Source of the DNA: Anaerolineales bacterium
GTDB taxonomy: Bacteria; Chloroflexota; Anaerolineae; Anaerolineales; JABWBV01
Length of the DNA: 64,000 bases
Assembly: GCA_020634875.1 (NCBI GenBank)
Contig: JACKAX010000018.1
Span: forward strand, 1 to 64,000
Direction of reading: 5' to 3'
Positions 15,510-22,819 of the stretch are shown piece by piece. The notes below the pieces were generated by a model, which did not search any database, was not told the origin of the DNA, and saw only the letters and a list, made by a program, of their open reading frames with translations. The first letter of the stretch is position 1. Every line of letters starts with the position of its first letter. The position numbers were made by a program, and so were the translations under genes.

Positions 15510-15740
15510 TTATTCAGTTTTTGGAGACAGGCGGAGAAATTTGCGGATACAGCGCCACTCTTCATGCAAACTTTGGCGGCTCACTTGCAGGCTCAAAAAT
15601 GCGCCAAACCAAAGCATGAACAGCAGGTAGTATATTTTTTCAGCATATTCCGTGCCGCGCAGGATAATGGCTGCGCCAATTATTGCGGCAGCCCAGAGAA
15701 GGGATTGGACGATTATCGTAGTGTCTTTTGAGTGTTTCAT
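15510..15740 (-). CDS. Small two-helix membrane protein in a sigma-factor operon
   Basis: 76 residues from ATG 15740 (MKHSKDTTI), chosen because AGGAG lies eight bases upstream; the reading from 15761 lacks one. Two hydrophobic helices (IVQSLLWAAAIIGAAIILRG and KIYYLLFMLWFGAFLSLQV) are joined by a short loop, with a basic cytoplasmic-like tail. It is the last of three minus-strand genes after an ECF sigma factor and a membrane protein. No family recognised; a role in the same envelope response is inferred from position. Confidence 0.7.
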   Translation of the reverse strand: MKHSKDTTIIVQSLLWAAAIIGAAIILRGTEYAEKIYYLLFMLWFGAFLSLQVSRQSLHEEWRCIRKFLRLSPKTE

Positions 15741-15766
15741 GGTTTTACTCCTTTTGGTCAATAGGG

Positions 15767-16342
15767 TTAATTGGGTTCAGGCGCAGTCAATTGTGCACGC
15801 AAAGCCTCTAAAGCTCGTTTTTTGGGGAGATGGAATTTGTTATTTTCCCAGCGAGTACCCAAATAACTGGCGGGAATCATCAGCAGGATAAAAAAGAAAG
15901 CCTGCCGGTATTGGGGATTGAACCAGGCTGCAACCCCTATCACGGCGGTAAAAGGCAGAACGTACCACCAAAGGATAGCGCGCCCCTGTTGAATCAAATA
16001 ATCGAGGCGGAACAGTGCTTTGTCGAGTTCGCCGAGAAAAGTAGGCGGGAAGGGACGCTCTTCCCGGTGGCGGCGCAGGCGGCGAACGAGGGCGATTAAC
16101 GCGAAGGCAGTGTACGCCGCGGGAATCAGGAAGGGGTAGCCGCCTTTCCCCGCACTAGGGAAGAAGAGATACAGTCCGGCTGCCAAGTTCACCCCAATCA
16201 TTACCCATTCAAAAAATTCAACCAAACGATGAATGTTTTTGGCCTTTCGGCGAATGGTCGCATATAGGGCTTCGTGGTGAATGGCGAAGAGAGCATCTTC
16301 GTTTTGGGTATTCCAGAGGGTTTGGAGATCGTTAAATTCCAT
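15767..16342 (-). CDS. Four-helix membrane protein, probable sigma-factor partner
   Basis: 191 residues. The start overlaps the end of the sigma gene by 11 bases and has AGGAG upstream. A soluble N-terminal part (MEFNDLQTLWNTQNEDALF) is followed by two pairs of membrane helices: FEWVMIGVNLAAGLYLFF and FLIPAAYTAFALIALV, then AILWWYVLPFTAVIGVAAWF and FFFILLMIPASYLG. The overlap with an ECF sigma gene makes an anti-sigma or sigma-modulating role likely, but there is no zinc-finger motif, so this is inference from position. Confidence 0.72.
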   Translation of the reverse strand: MEFNDLQTLWNTQNEDALFAIHHEALYATIRRKAKNIHRLVEFFEWVMIGVNLAAGLYLFFPSAGKGGYPFLIPAAYTAFALIALVRRLRRHREERPFPPTFLGELDKALFRLDYLIQQGRAILWWYVLPFTAVIGVAAWFNPQYRQAFFFILLMIPASYLGTRWENNKFHLPKKRALEALRAQLTAPEPN

Positions 16343-16838
16343 GAGTCATCTCCTGCGCCTGACGAATAAGGTGCTGTTTAATACGGTGAATTTTGACGCC
16401 AACGTGGGTTTCGGAGATACCTAACATCGTGGCGATTTCTTTGTAACTAAAGCCTTCGAGATGTAACAGGCAAACGGATCGATCCAAAGGATCAAGTTGG
16501 CCAATCTGAGCATAAAACCAGTCGAGACGTTCGTCCCGTGGATGGGCAGCAACTGTGAGGGTAAGCTCCACCTCGGAAAGGGGGTCGGTTTGGGGGTTTC
16601 TTTTCTCCTGGCGCGCCCAGACAGTGGCAGAGAAAAGCGCGACCCGATACATCCAGGTTGAGGGTTTGGCTTCCCCGCGGAAATCGGGAATGGATTGCCA
16701 CAAATTCAGGCATATTTCCTGAAACAGGTCATCTTGATCGGCAGGGGTGAAGGCATAGGCTCGGATAATTTTGAACAGGATGCCTTTATGCTGCGCCAGC
16801 CAGTTTTCGAAGATTTGCTTCTGTGTGTGCTCGTCCAT
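16332..16838 (-). CDS. ECF-type RNA polymerase sigma factor
   Basis: 168 residues, typical for the family. Region 2: DQDDLFQEICLNLWQSIPDF and WMYRVALFSATVWARQEKR. Region 4: DPLDRSVCLLHLEGFSYKEI and ATMLGISETHVGVKIHRIKQ. AAGGA precedes the ATG. It heads a three-gene operon with two small membrane proteins downstream. It differs in sequence from the ECF factor at 6037 and should have a different regulon. Confidence 0.9.
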   Translation of the reverse strand: MDEHTQKQIFENWLAQHKGILFKIIRAYAFTPADQDDLFQEICLNLWQSIPDFRGEAKPSTWMYRVALFSATVWARQEKRNPQTDPLSEVELTLTVAAHPRDERLDWFYAQIGQLDPLDRSVCLLHLEGFSYKEIATMLGISETHVGVKIHRIKQHLIRQAQEMTHGI

Positions 16839-16904
16839 AGCGTTCCTTAATCGGTCTATCTTAAATAGTAACGAAAAGAGGCGAGTTTATTACAACAGTT
16901 AAAA

Positions 16905-16945
16905 AACAAAAAAGAAAGCCCTCGGGGTTTTCCGAGAGCTTGTCT
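16905..16945 (-). terminator. Terminator after the 5'-3' exonuclease gene
   Basis: AGCTCTCGG pairs with CCGAGGGCT on the minus strand, followed by TTCTTTTTT. It lies 50-85 bases after the exonuclease stop. Confidence 0.75.
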
Positions 16946-16990
16946 TTTCCATTGCCAAATCAGCGCGTTTCAGGAATCGCGATGAGGATT

Positions 16991-17857
16991 TCAATACGCA
17001 GGGAGACGCGATGGCAGATTTTCCACGCCCAAATTCCGACAAAATTCTTCAAAGTTCTCGCGGGGACCACGCCATTTCAAATCATCGAACGTTTCCATCA
17101 AGGGTACATCCTTCCATAAGGTGGCTAAAAGTCGGTACAAAAGCGCATCCTCGCGCTGCGCCATCAAATTACTGTGAAGGCGATTCGCCCCGCGCACTTT
17201 CACTTCCCAGTCTGCCAATTCAGAAGGAATAGCTTCCAGATGGTGATAAGTTGAGAGAACCGTTGCGGATGATTTTTCCCCCCACGCGGGAATACCGGGG
17301 ATCCCATCGGCAGTGTCGCCAACCAGAGCAAGCCAATCGGGAATAGAAACCGGTGCAACGCCATATTTTTCCAATACTGCTGGTTCGTCGTAAACGATAT
17401 TCCGGCGTCGATCCCAACACACCACGCGGTCTCGTGAAACTAATTGCGCCAGATCTTTGTCCGGGGAACAAATGACTACCTGTTCGACCTCGGAATGGTT
17501 TTGGAAACGTTGGGTGGCTGTGGCAATGGCATCGTCTGCTTCAAATTCGATCATCGGCCAAACCACCAATCCCAGCGCGGCAACTGCCTCTTCCGCAAGG
17601 GTAAACTGGGCGACCAAATCCGGGTCAATTCCTTCACCGGTTTTATAACCATCGAACAGTTCATTCCGAAACGATTCGACCACATGGTCAAAAGCTACCC
17701 CCACATGGGTTACATCCAGTTCGGCCAGCAGGGCAATCAAACTTTGAAGCAAGCCCACCGTCGCGCCTACTTCGCGCCCATCGGGTGCTTTACGCGGCGG
17801 CGGCCCGTAAAAGCCTCGAAAAAGTTCGTATGTGCCATCAATCAAGTGAATCTTCAT
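16991..17857 (-). CDS. Stand-alone 5'-3' exonuclease (FEN/Pol I 5' nuclease family)
   Basis: 288 residues with AAAGGAG upstream. Starts MKIHLIDGTYELFRGFYGPP; acidic metal-ligand residues occur in VGVAFDH, EADDAIAT and ICSPDKDLAQL. The helix-hairpin-helix is in ALVGDTADGIPGIPAWGEKS. This matches the N-terminal nuclease of DNA polymerase I, here without a polymerase domain. It should remove RNA primers or flaps. One shift from many members: the first aspartate sits in LIDGTYELFRGF, where others have DxxxxxxR. Proteins of this type in other bacteria support or replace the polymerase-linked nuclease. Confidence 0.85.
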   Translation of the reverse strand: MKIHLIDGTYELFRGFYGPPPRKAPDGREVGATVGLLQSLIALLAELDVTHVGVAFDHVVESFRNELFDGYKTGEGIDPDLVAQFTLAEEAVAALGLVVWPMIEFEADDAIATATQRFQNHSEVEQVVICSPDKDLAQLVSRDRVVCWDRRRNIVYDEPAVLEKYGVAPVSIPDWLALVGDTADGIPGIPAWGEKSSATVLSTYHHLEAIPSELADWEVKVRGANRLHSNLMAQREDALLYRLLATLWKDVPLMETFDDLKWRGPRENFEEFCRNLGVENLPSRLPAY

Positions 17858-17882
17858 CTTGTCGCTCCTTTCATTGCAAAGG

Positions 17883-18258
17883 TTAGCAGGAATTGGTCAA
17901 CGTTGCGAGCCGGAAACCCGCGGCCTGTAAGCGTTTCAGGCCGGGGATAATGTCCGGGTGCGGTGGCAGGTTTCGCATCGTGGCAAGGATCGTAGTGCGA
18001 TCAGCCTCCGCCAGCGTGATACGGTTTGCCGCGGCCACCGTCTCCAACGCGGCTTTGCCCCAGCCTACCAAAATCTACATACGTTCCAGCCAGGGTCATG
18101 ACCATCGAGGAATGAAGGAGTTGGGCGAACCATTGCTGGGTCACTTTTTCATCGCCAAATACCCGTGCAAAATGCGACCGGGCACGGATGAACGTCTACT
18201 CCACTATGCTCGCCAAGTCTAACGGCACACCAAATTCGCGGCCCAGTTCTACGATTAG
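17883..18258 (-). pseudogene. Decayed HAD type II dehalogenase-like gene
   Basis: Read on the minus strand, 18195-18060 encodes FARVFGDEKVTQQWFAQLLH and then LAGTYVDFGRLG. A one-base change in the C-run at 18058-18061 shifts the frame, and the text goes on KAALETVAAANRITLAEADR ... NLPPHPDIIPGLKRLQAAGF and RLATLTNSC, then a stop. Together these are the middle of a HAD family type II enzyme (2-haloacid dehalogenase-like). The N-terminal nucleophile motif DxYGT and the C-terminal half are missing. Further upstream, VELGREFGVPLDLASIVE then TAG resembles the C-terminus of 3-hydroxyisobutyrate dehydrogenase-type proteins, so two relics may be fused. Confidence 0.72.
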
Positions 18259-18361
18259 AACCTATTTTTTGCAGAAAAGTGGAGTTTTGGAGCCAACCCG
18301 GCACCGAGGATAATGGATTATACATGACCTTGTGAAATTTCCCATTCTCGAATCGCTCAGG

Positions 18362-18509
18362 TATAATGCTCGAACATTTAAGCATGCAATCTTTCGAAAA
18401 GCTTCCCCGAAAAATATGTACTTTTTACCATTATGCGGTTACCCCGCGCCATGTTTCAAAATCTAACCTATCCCAATAGACTCCCGGCCCCATCGCCGGG
18501 AGTTTCTTA
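18362..18509 (+). promoter_or_regulatory. guaB promoter element and leader with terminator-like hairpin
   Basis: TATAAT at 18362-18367 is a good -10 box, though no clean -35 is seen at 17 bases. The leader of about 150 bases ends in CTCCCGGC (18481-18488) pairing with GCCGGGAG (18495-18502), then TTTCTT and the guaB SD. The hairpin could act as an attenuator. Confidence 0.5.
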
Positions 18510-18521
18510 AAAGGAGCCAAA

Positions 18522-20009
18522 ATGAACGAAGAACTCTTTCAAGCAAACCTCGCCCTTACCTTCGATGATCTGCTGATCGTCCCCGGATACAGCGAAGTCT
18601 TGCCCAACGATGTGGACGTTTCTGTCCAGTTGACCCCCTCGATCCGTCTTAACGTCCCGATCCTTTCCGCGGCGATGGACACCGTCAGCGAAGCACGCCT
18701 CGCGATCGCTCTGGCCCGTGAGGGGGGCCTCGCTGTCATCCACCGGAACCTCTCCCCCGAAGATCAAGCCAACGAAGTTGACAAAGTCAAACGTTCCCAA
18801 TCCGGCATGATCGTAGCCCCGATCACCCTCCCGATTGACGCCACCCTCCGTGACGCCGAACACATCATGTCCACCTACCACATCAGCGGCGTTCCCATCA
18901 CCGATGAAAATGGCTTTCTCCTCGGCATCCTCACCAACCGCGACATCCGCTTCATCGAACCCGAAGACTACGCCCGCCCCGTCAGCGAGTTCATGACTGC
19001 CGAACCGCTGATTACCGCTCAGGTGGGTATCACCCTCGAACAAGCCAAACGTCTCCTGCAAAAACACCGTATCGAAAAACTTCCCCTCGTCAACGGAGAC
19101 GGCAAACTCAAAGGGCTGATTACCGTCAAAGACATCCAAAAAGAGCGCGACTATCCGCACGCGACCAAAGATAAACATGGGCGTCTCCTTGTCGCCGCCG
19201 CGGTCGGCGTCGGGGCAGATTTAGAAGAAAGGGTGGAATATCTGGTCCGAGAAGAAGTGGATGTGGTCGCCATTGACACCGCCCACGGACACACCAAAGG
19301 TGTCATCAACGCGATCCGCCGTATCCGCGCGGGGTGGCCGGATCTCCCGATCTTTGCGGGCAACGTTGTCACCCGCGAGGGTGTGGAAGACCTAGCTAAA
19401 GCCGGGGCAGACGCCATCAAGGTGGGGGTAGGCGCAGGCTCGATTTGCACCACCCGCGTGGTCGCGGGCGCAGGCATGCCCCAATTAACCGCCATTTACG
19501 AGTGCGCCAAAGCTGCCGACGAAATCGGCGTTCCGATCATTGCGGATGGCGGTATCAAATACAGCGGCGACATCGTCAAAGCGATCGCCGCAGGCGCACA
19601 CACCGTGATGTTGGGCAGTCTGCTCGCCGGGCTGGAGGAATCTCCGGGGGAAGTGGTGATTTACGAAGGCCGCCGGTTCAAGGAATATCGCGGCATGGGC
19701 AGTCTCGGCGCGATGAAAGGTTATGGCAAAGATCGTTATGGTACTGGACAATCTGTCAACGGGAGCGGCAAAACCGTGCCCGAAGGTATCGAAGGGCGTG
19801 TGCCGTACAAAGGGCGGTTGGGCGATTACGTTTACCAACTCGTCGGCGGTCTGCGGTCAGGGATGGGGTACGCTGGCGCGTCCACCCTTCACGAACTTCG
19901 TACCCATACCCGTCTGATGCGGATCACCAACGCTGGTCTAGTGGAGAGCCATCCGCATGATGTTATCATCACAAAGGAAGCCCCAAATTACCAGTTGAGT
20001 CCGAATTAA
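18522..20009 (+). CDS. guaB: IMP dehydrogenase
   Basis: 495 residues; AAAAGGAG precedes the ATG. Oxidises IMP to XMP with NAD, the first committed step to GMP. Starts [20 protein letters not shown]. Two CBS modules lie at about residues 95-205 ([39 protein letters not shown]). The catalytic loop GAGSICTTR places the nucleophile near Cys309. [20 protein letters not shown] and the flap with [11 protein letters not shown] follow. Full length for the bacterial enzyme. It lies alone, between the HAD relic and a strong terminator, so it is probably monocistronic and may be controlled through its leader hairpin. Confidence 0.96.
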   Translation: MNEELFQANLALTFDDLLIVPGYSEVLPNDVDVSVQLTPSIRLNVPILSAAMDTVSEARLAIALAREGGLAVIHRNLSPEDQANEVDKVKRSQSGMIVAPITLPIDATLRDAEHIMSTYHISGVPITDENGFLLGILTNRDIRFIEPEDYARPVSEFMTAEPLITAQVGITLEQAKRLLQKHRIEKLPLVNGDGKLKGLITVKDIQKERDYPHATKDKHGRLLVAAAVGVGADLEERVEYLVREEVDVVAIDTAHGHTKGVINAIRRIRAGWPDLPIFAGNVVTREGVEDLAKAGADAIKVGVGAGSICTTRVVAGAGMPQLTAIYECAKAADEIGVPIIADGGIKYSGDIVKAIAAGAHTVMLGSLLAGLEESPGEVVIYEGRRFKEYRGMGSLGAMKGYGKDRYGTGQSVNGSGKTVPEGIEGRVPYKGRLGDYVYQLVGGLRSGMGYAGASTLHELRTHTRLMRITNAGLVESHPHDVIITKEAPNYQLSPN

Positions 20010-20024
20010 GATTTGAAAGGATAC

Positions 20025-20069
20025 CGAAAAAAAGAGACGGTTGGTATGACCAACCGTCTCTTTTTTTCG
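20025..20069. terminator. Two-way terminator between guaB and osmC
   Basis: AAAAAGAGACGGTTGG pairs with CCAACCGTCTCTTTTT. It serves both converging genes. Confidence 0.92.
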
Positions 20070-20084
20070 GCTTATCTCTTTTCT

Positions 20085-20516
20085 TTACCCAACCAAACTG
20101 GCGTGGACTTCATATTCCTTAATCGCCGCCAATGCGCGCGAGATGGGACACTTTTCTTTCGAAACGGCAACCAGTTCATCAAATTTATCTTGATCTACGT
20201 TTAGCACTTCTGCTTCGGTGTTCAGGACGATTTTTTCGATGACGGGGCCGATGTCATCACGGCCAAAATGGACTTCTGCCTGGGTGGTGATGCGGGTGGG
20301 AGGGAAGCCCGCCGCGGTCAGTTGGGCGGCAAGGAACATTGAGAAACAGCCCGCCTGGGCCGCGCCGATTAATTCTTCGGGATTGGTGCCTGGTTCGTCA
20401 GCAAAGCGGGTTCCAAAAGAAAAGGGGACATCGAAAGCCCCACTTCCAACAGCCATGTTGCCTTTGCCTTCGCGCAAAGTTCCGGTCCAGGTGGTTTCAG
20501 CAGTACGAATTGACAT
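20085..20516 (-). CDS. osmC: OsmC-type organic hydroperoxide peroxidase
   Basis: 143 residues, the usual OsmC length; AGGAG precedes the ATG. The motif GTNPEELIGAAQAGCFSM carries the peroxidatic Cys57, and SKEKCPISRAL carries the resolving Cys123. It reduces organic hydroperoxides in the cytoplasm as a domain-swapped dimer. The spacing of about 66 residues between the cysteines and the GTNPEEL block favour OsmC over Ohr. Expected partners (a thiol reductase) are not in the window. It is monocistronic between two terminators. Confidence 0.9.
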   Translation of the reverse strand: MSIRTAETTWTGTLREGKGNMAVGSGAFDVPFSFGTRFADEPGTNPEELIGAAQAGCFSMFLAAQLTAAGFPPTRITTQAEVHFGRDDIGPVIEKIVLNTEAEVLNVDQDKFDELVAVSKEKCPISRALAAIKEYEVHASLVG

Positions 20517-20705
20517 GTTATTTTGCTCCTGTCATTAAGGTTTTATGTAACTGTTCAGGTGCGGAAATTCCAGAAAAAGTCTCTACGCTGATCGTTACGT
20601 TTTTTGTAATCAAGCAGAGGGAATTGTACCAAAACATCTATAGACTGGGAGTCTAAAAGATAGATTTTTTATAAAGATTTATTAAATATTCACGTTTGCC
20701 AACAT

Positions 20706-20745
20706 AAAAAGAGGCAGGAAGCAAAAGCCTTCCTGCCTCTTTTTT
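20706..20745 (-). terminator. Terminator after the aldo/keto reductase gene
   Basis: AAAAAGAGGCAGGAAG pairs with CTTCCTGCCTCTTTTT. The 311-base stretch 20517-20827 holds this, the palindrome at 20763 and otherwise only an A/T-rich osmC upstream region. Confidence 0.9.
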
Positions 20746-20762
20746 GTCCGGTGAAATTCTGT

Positions 20763-20806
20763 AATAGTCTAAAAGTTTGTCCCCACCCACAAGGAGCTAA
20801 ACTACC
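20763..20806. repeat. Second copy of the TAGTCTA...TTGTCCCC...CCCACAAGG palindrome
   Basis: Shares the skeleton TAGTCTA-x-GTTTGTCCCC-x-CCCACAAGG-x-GCTAAACTAC with the copy at 2936-2979. It lies downstream of the aldo/keto reductase gene. Confidence 0.8.
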
Positions 20807-20827
20807 TGAATCCACGATCCACTGAAA

Positions 20828-21823
20828 TTACCGGAAATTCCCTTCCGGTTCAGGTTTATTACCCAGAATATCTTCAATTTGCGCCATCACGTCATCGGTC
20901 AATTGGGCGGCAACGTCGAGCGCTTTCATATTTTCGTGAACTTGTTCGGCTTTGGACGCGCCCGTGATAACGGTACTTACATTGGGATTTTTCAAACACC
21001 AGGCAAGTGCGAGTTGAGCCATCGAACAGCCCAAAGGTTCGGCGACCTCTTTGGTCAGGCGGCGTACTTTTTCGATACGCTGACGTCCCTCTTCACTTTC
21101 GAACATCTCTTTGAGCCATTCGTACCCTTTCAAACTGACACGTGTCCCTTCTGGGATCCCATCATTGTACTTACCGGTCAGTAAACCGCTTGCCAACGGA
21201 CTCCAAATCGTCGTCCCCAGGCCGATTTCCTTGTATAGGTGAGCATATTCCTTCTCAAACCGTTCGCGGTGGAACATGTGGTATTGAGGTTGTTCCATCA
21301 ACGGTGGGATGAGGTGCTCGCGGCGCGCGATGTCATGCGCCTGCTGGAGTTGGGCCGCGCTCCATTCGCTCGTACCCCAGTAAAACGCCCAACCCCGATC
21401 AATGACGTGGTTCATCGCGCGGACGGTTTCTTCGAGGGGCGTGTCAATATCCGGGCGGTGGCAAAATATCAGGTCTACATAGTCCATCTGCAAACGCTGA
21501 AGCGAAGCCTCCGTCCCTTCAATAATGTGCTTGCGCGAAAGACCACGATCATTTGGGCCATTGCCTCCCCAAAAGATTTTGGTTGAAATCACCAAATCGG
21601 AACGCTTCCAACCTGCTTTTTGGATGACACTACCCATCACGGTTTCGGCATTGCCACCCGCATAGGCCTCAGCGTTATCAAAGAAGTTGACGCCTGCTTC
21701 CAATGCAGCTGTCATACAGGTGTGGGCGATTTCTTCGCCCACCTGGCCACCATACGTGACCCACGCCCCTAAGGATAAAGCGGAAACCTTAAGACCAGAG
21801 TTTCCGAGAAAACGATATTCCAT
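20828..21823 (-). CDS. Aldo/keto reductase, AKR6 (potassium channel beta-like) subgroup
   Basis: 331 residues; GGAGG precedes the ATG. NADPH-dependent reduction of aldehydes or ketones in the cytoplasm. The catalytic tetrad is visible: Asp49 (NFFDNAEAY), Tyr54, Lys82 (ISTKIFW) and His122 (FCHRPD). The cofactor loop [13 protein letters not shown] and the late [16 protein letters not shown] are typical of AKR6/YghZ-type enzymes rather than AKR1-5. The physiological substrate is unknown. The neighbour downstream on the same strand is osmC, but two hairpins lie between, so they are probably separate units. Confidence 0.9.
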   Translation of the reverse strand: MEYRFLGNSGLKVSALSLGAWVTYGGQVGEEIAHTCMTAALEAGVNFFDNAEAYAGGNAETVMGSVIQKAGWKRSDLVISTKIFWGGNGPNDRGLSRKHIIEGTEASLQRLQMDYVDLIFCHRPDIDTPLEETVRAMNHVIDRGWAFYWGTSEWSAAQLQQAHDIARREHLIPPLMEQPQYHMFHRERFEKEYAHLYKEIGLGTTIWSPLASGLLTGKYNDGIPEGTRVSLKGYEWLKEMFESEEGRQRIEKVRRLTKEVAEPLGCSMAQLALAWCLKNPNVSTVITGASKAEQVHENMKALDVAAQLTDDVMAQIEDILGNKPEPEGNFR

Positions 21824-21972
21824 ATCGAACCTCCAAAAATAAAAGATTGGCGATTCTCCCGTTCTATTTTGGAAAATTGCAAAATTTTGAAGACATGAGG
21901 GATGTGTGCCTTCACATATTCAAAATTTTTCGATTCCAACCTAATATTCCCGGAACAGCCAGAAGTTTAAAT

Positions 21973-22746
21973 TTATTCCTTACGCGTTATCCGCTGACGA
22001 GCATAGGTCAGCGTTTCGGCATTTTCTGCGCCCAGTAATGGAAAAGGGATGGGTTTGTAATCCGTGCCGGGTTGGAGTGGGAAAGGTTCTTGGGCATAAG
22101 GCTGGATAGCCCCGCCCGCCTCCCGAAGCACTAACCAACTCGCAGCAATATCCCATAACCTCGGAGTGGTTTCAAATCCGACGGTGGAAACCCCTCGTGC
22201 AAGCGCGCAGAAATTATACGCGGCAGATCCCAAAATGCGCGCTTTATACGGAATTTCGACATGATAGCGGCGAAAGACACGGCTATCACAGGTGAAGAAG
22301 GCTACAGGACGCGGATGAGGCGCGTTGGAAGTATGAATGGGGTGACCATTCAATGTAGCCCCTTTCCCACGTTGGGCTGTGTATAGTTCTCCGATTACGG
22401 GAAAGTAAAGGGCGGCGGTATCCGGCCAGCCATCCACGATCCGGGCAATCGATACCCCCCAATAATGAATGCCAAGTGCAAAGTTACTTGTTCCATCGAG
22501 GGGGTCAATCACCCAGGTTGTATGCCCGGCATATACTGTGTTGCCTTCTTCTGAAAGAATATGATCCGCGGGGAAGTGGGTTTGCAGCGTGTTGGTGAGG
22601 TGTTCGTCGGCGGCAAGGTCGGCTTCGGTTAGGATCGTGTGGTCGGGTTTTAGGGTGGAATGAGTTTGGGGAGATTGGTAATAGCGGAGCAAAAGTTCGC
22701 CAGTTTCCCGGGCGAGGTTAGCGGCAAAGGGAAGGGGGTCAATCAT
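21973..22746 (-). CDS. Inositol monophosphatase family phosphatase
   Basis: 257 residues from MIDPLPFAANLA at 22746; the longer reading from 22794 would translate a terminator. Metal-site motifs: Glu66-Glu67 in HILSEEGN, DPLDGTSNF (Asp81, Asp84) and RLWDIAASWLVLREAGG. Such enzymes remove phosphate from inositol phosphates, 3'-phosphoadenosine phosphate or sugar phosphates; the substrate is not decided by sequence. There is no SD: the T-run of the upstream terminator ends a few bases before the ATG, so the promoter must overlap that terminator or the gene is read by escape. Confidence 0.88.
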   Translation of the reverse strand: MIDPLPFAANLARETGELLLRYYQSPQTHSTLKPDHTILTEADLAADEHLTNTLQTHFPADHILSEEGNTVYAGHTTWVIDPLDGTSNFALGIHYWGVSIARIVDGWPDTAALYFPVIGELYTAQRGKGATLNGHPIHTSNAPHPRPVAFFTCDSRVFRRYHVEIPYKARILGSAAYNFCALARGVSTVGFETTPRLWDIAASWLVLREAGGAIQPYAQEPFPLQPGTDYKPIPFPLLGAENAETLTYARQRITRKE

Positions 22747-22750
22747 GCGA

Positions 22751-22801
22751 AAAAAAACGGGCAGGATGGGATCGCAACTTATTTTGCAACTCATCCCGCC
22801 C
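22751..22801 (-). terminator. Terminator of the beta-helix gene, next to the phosphatase start
   Basis: On the minus strand GGGCGGGATGAGTTGC pairs imperfectly with GTTGCGATCCCATCCTGCCC, followed by eight T, then the ATG at 22746. Confidence 0.82.
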
Positions 22802-22819
22802 TTGTGAACAAAATTATGG

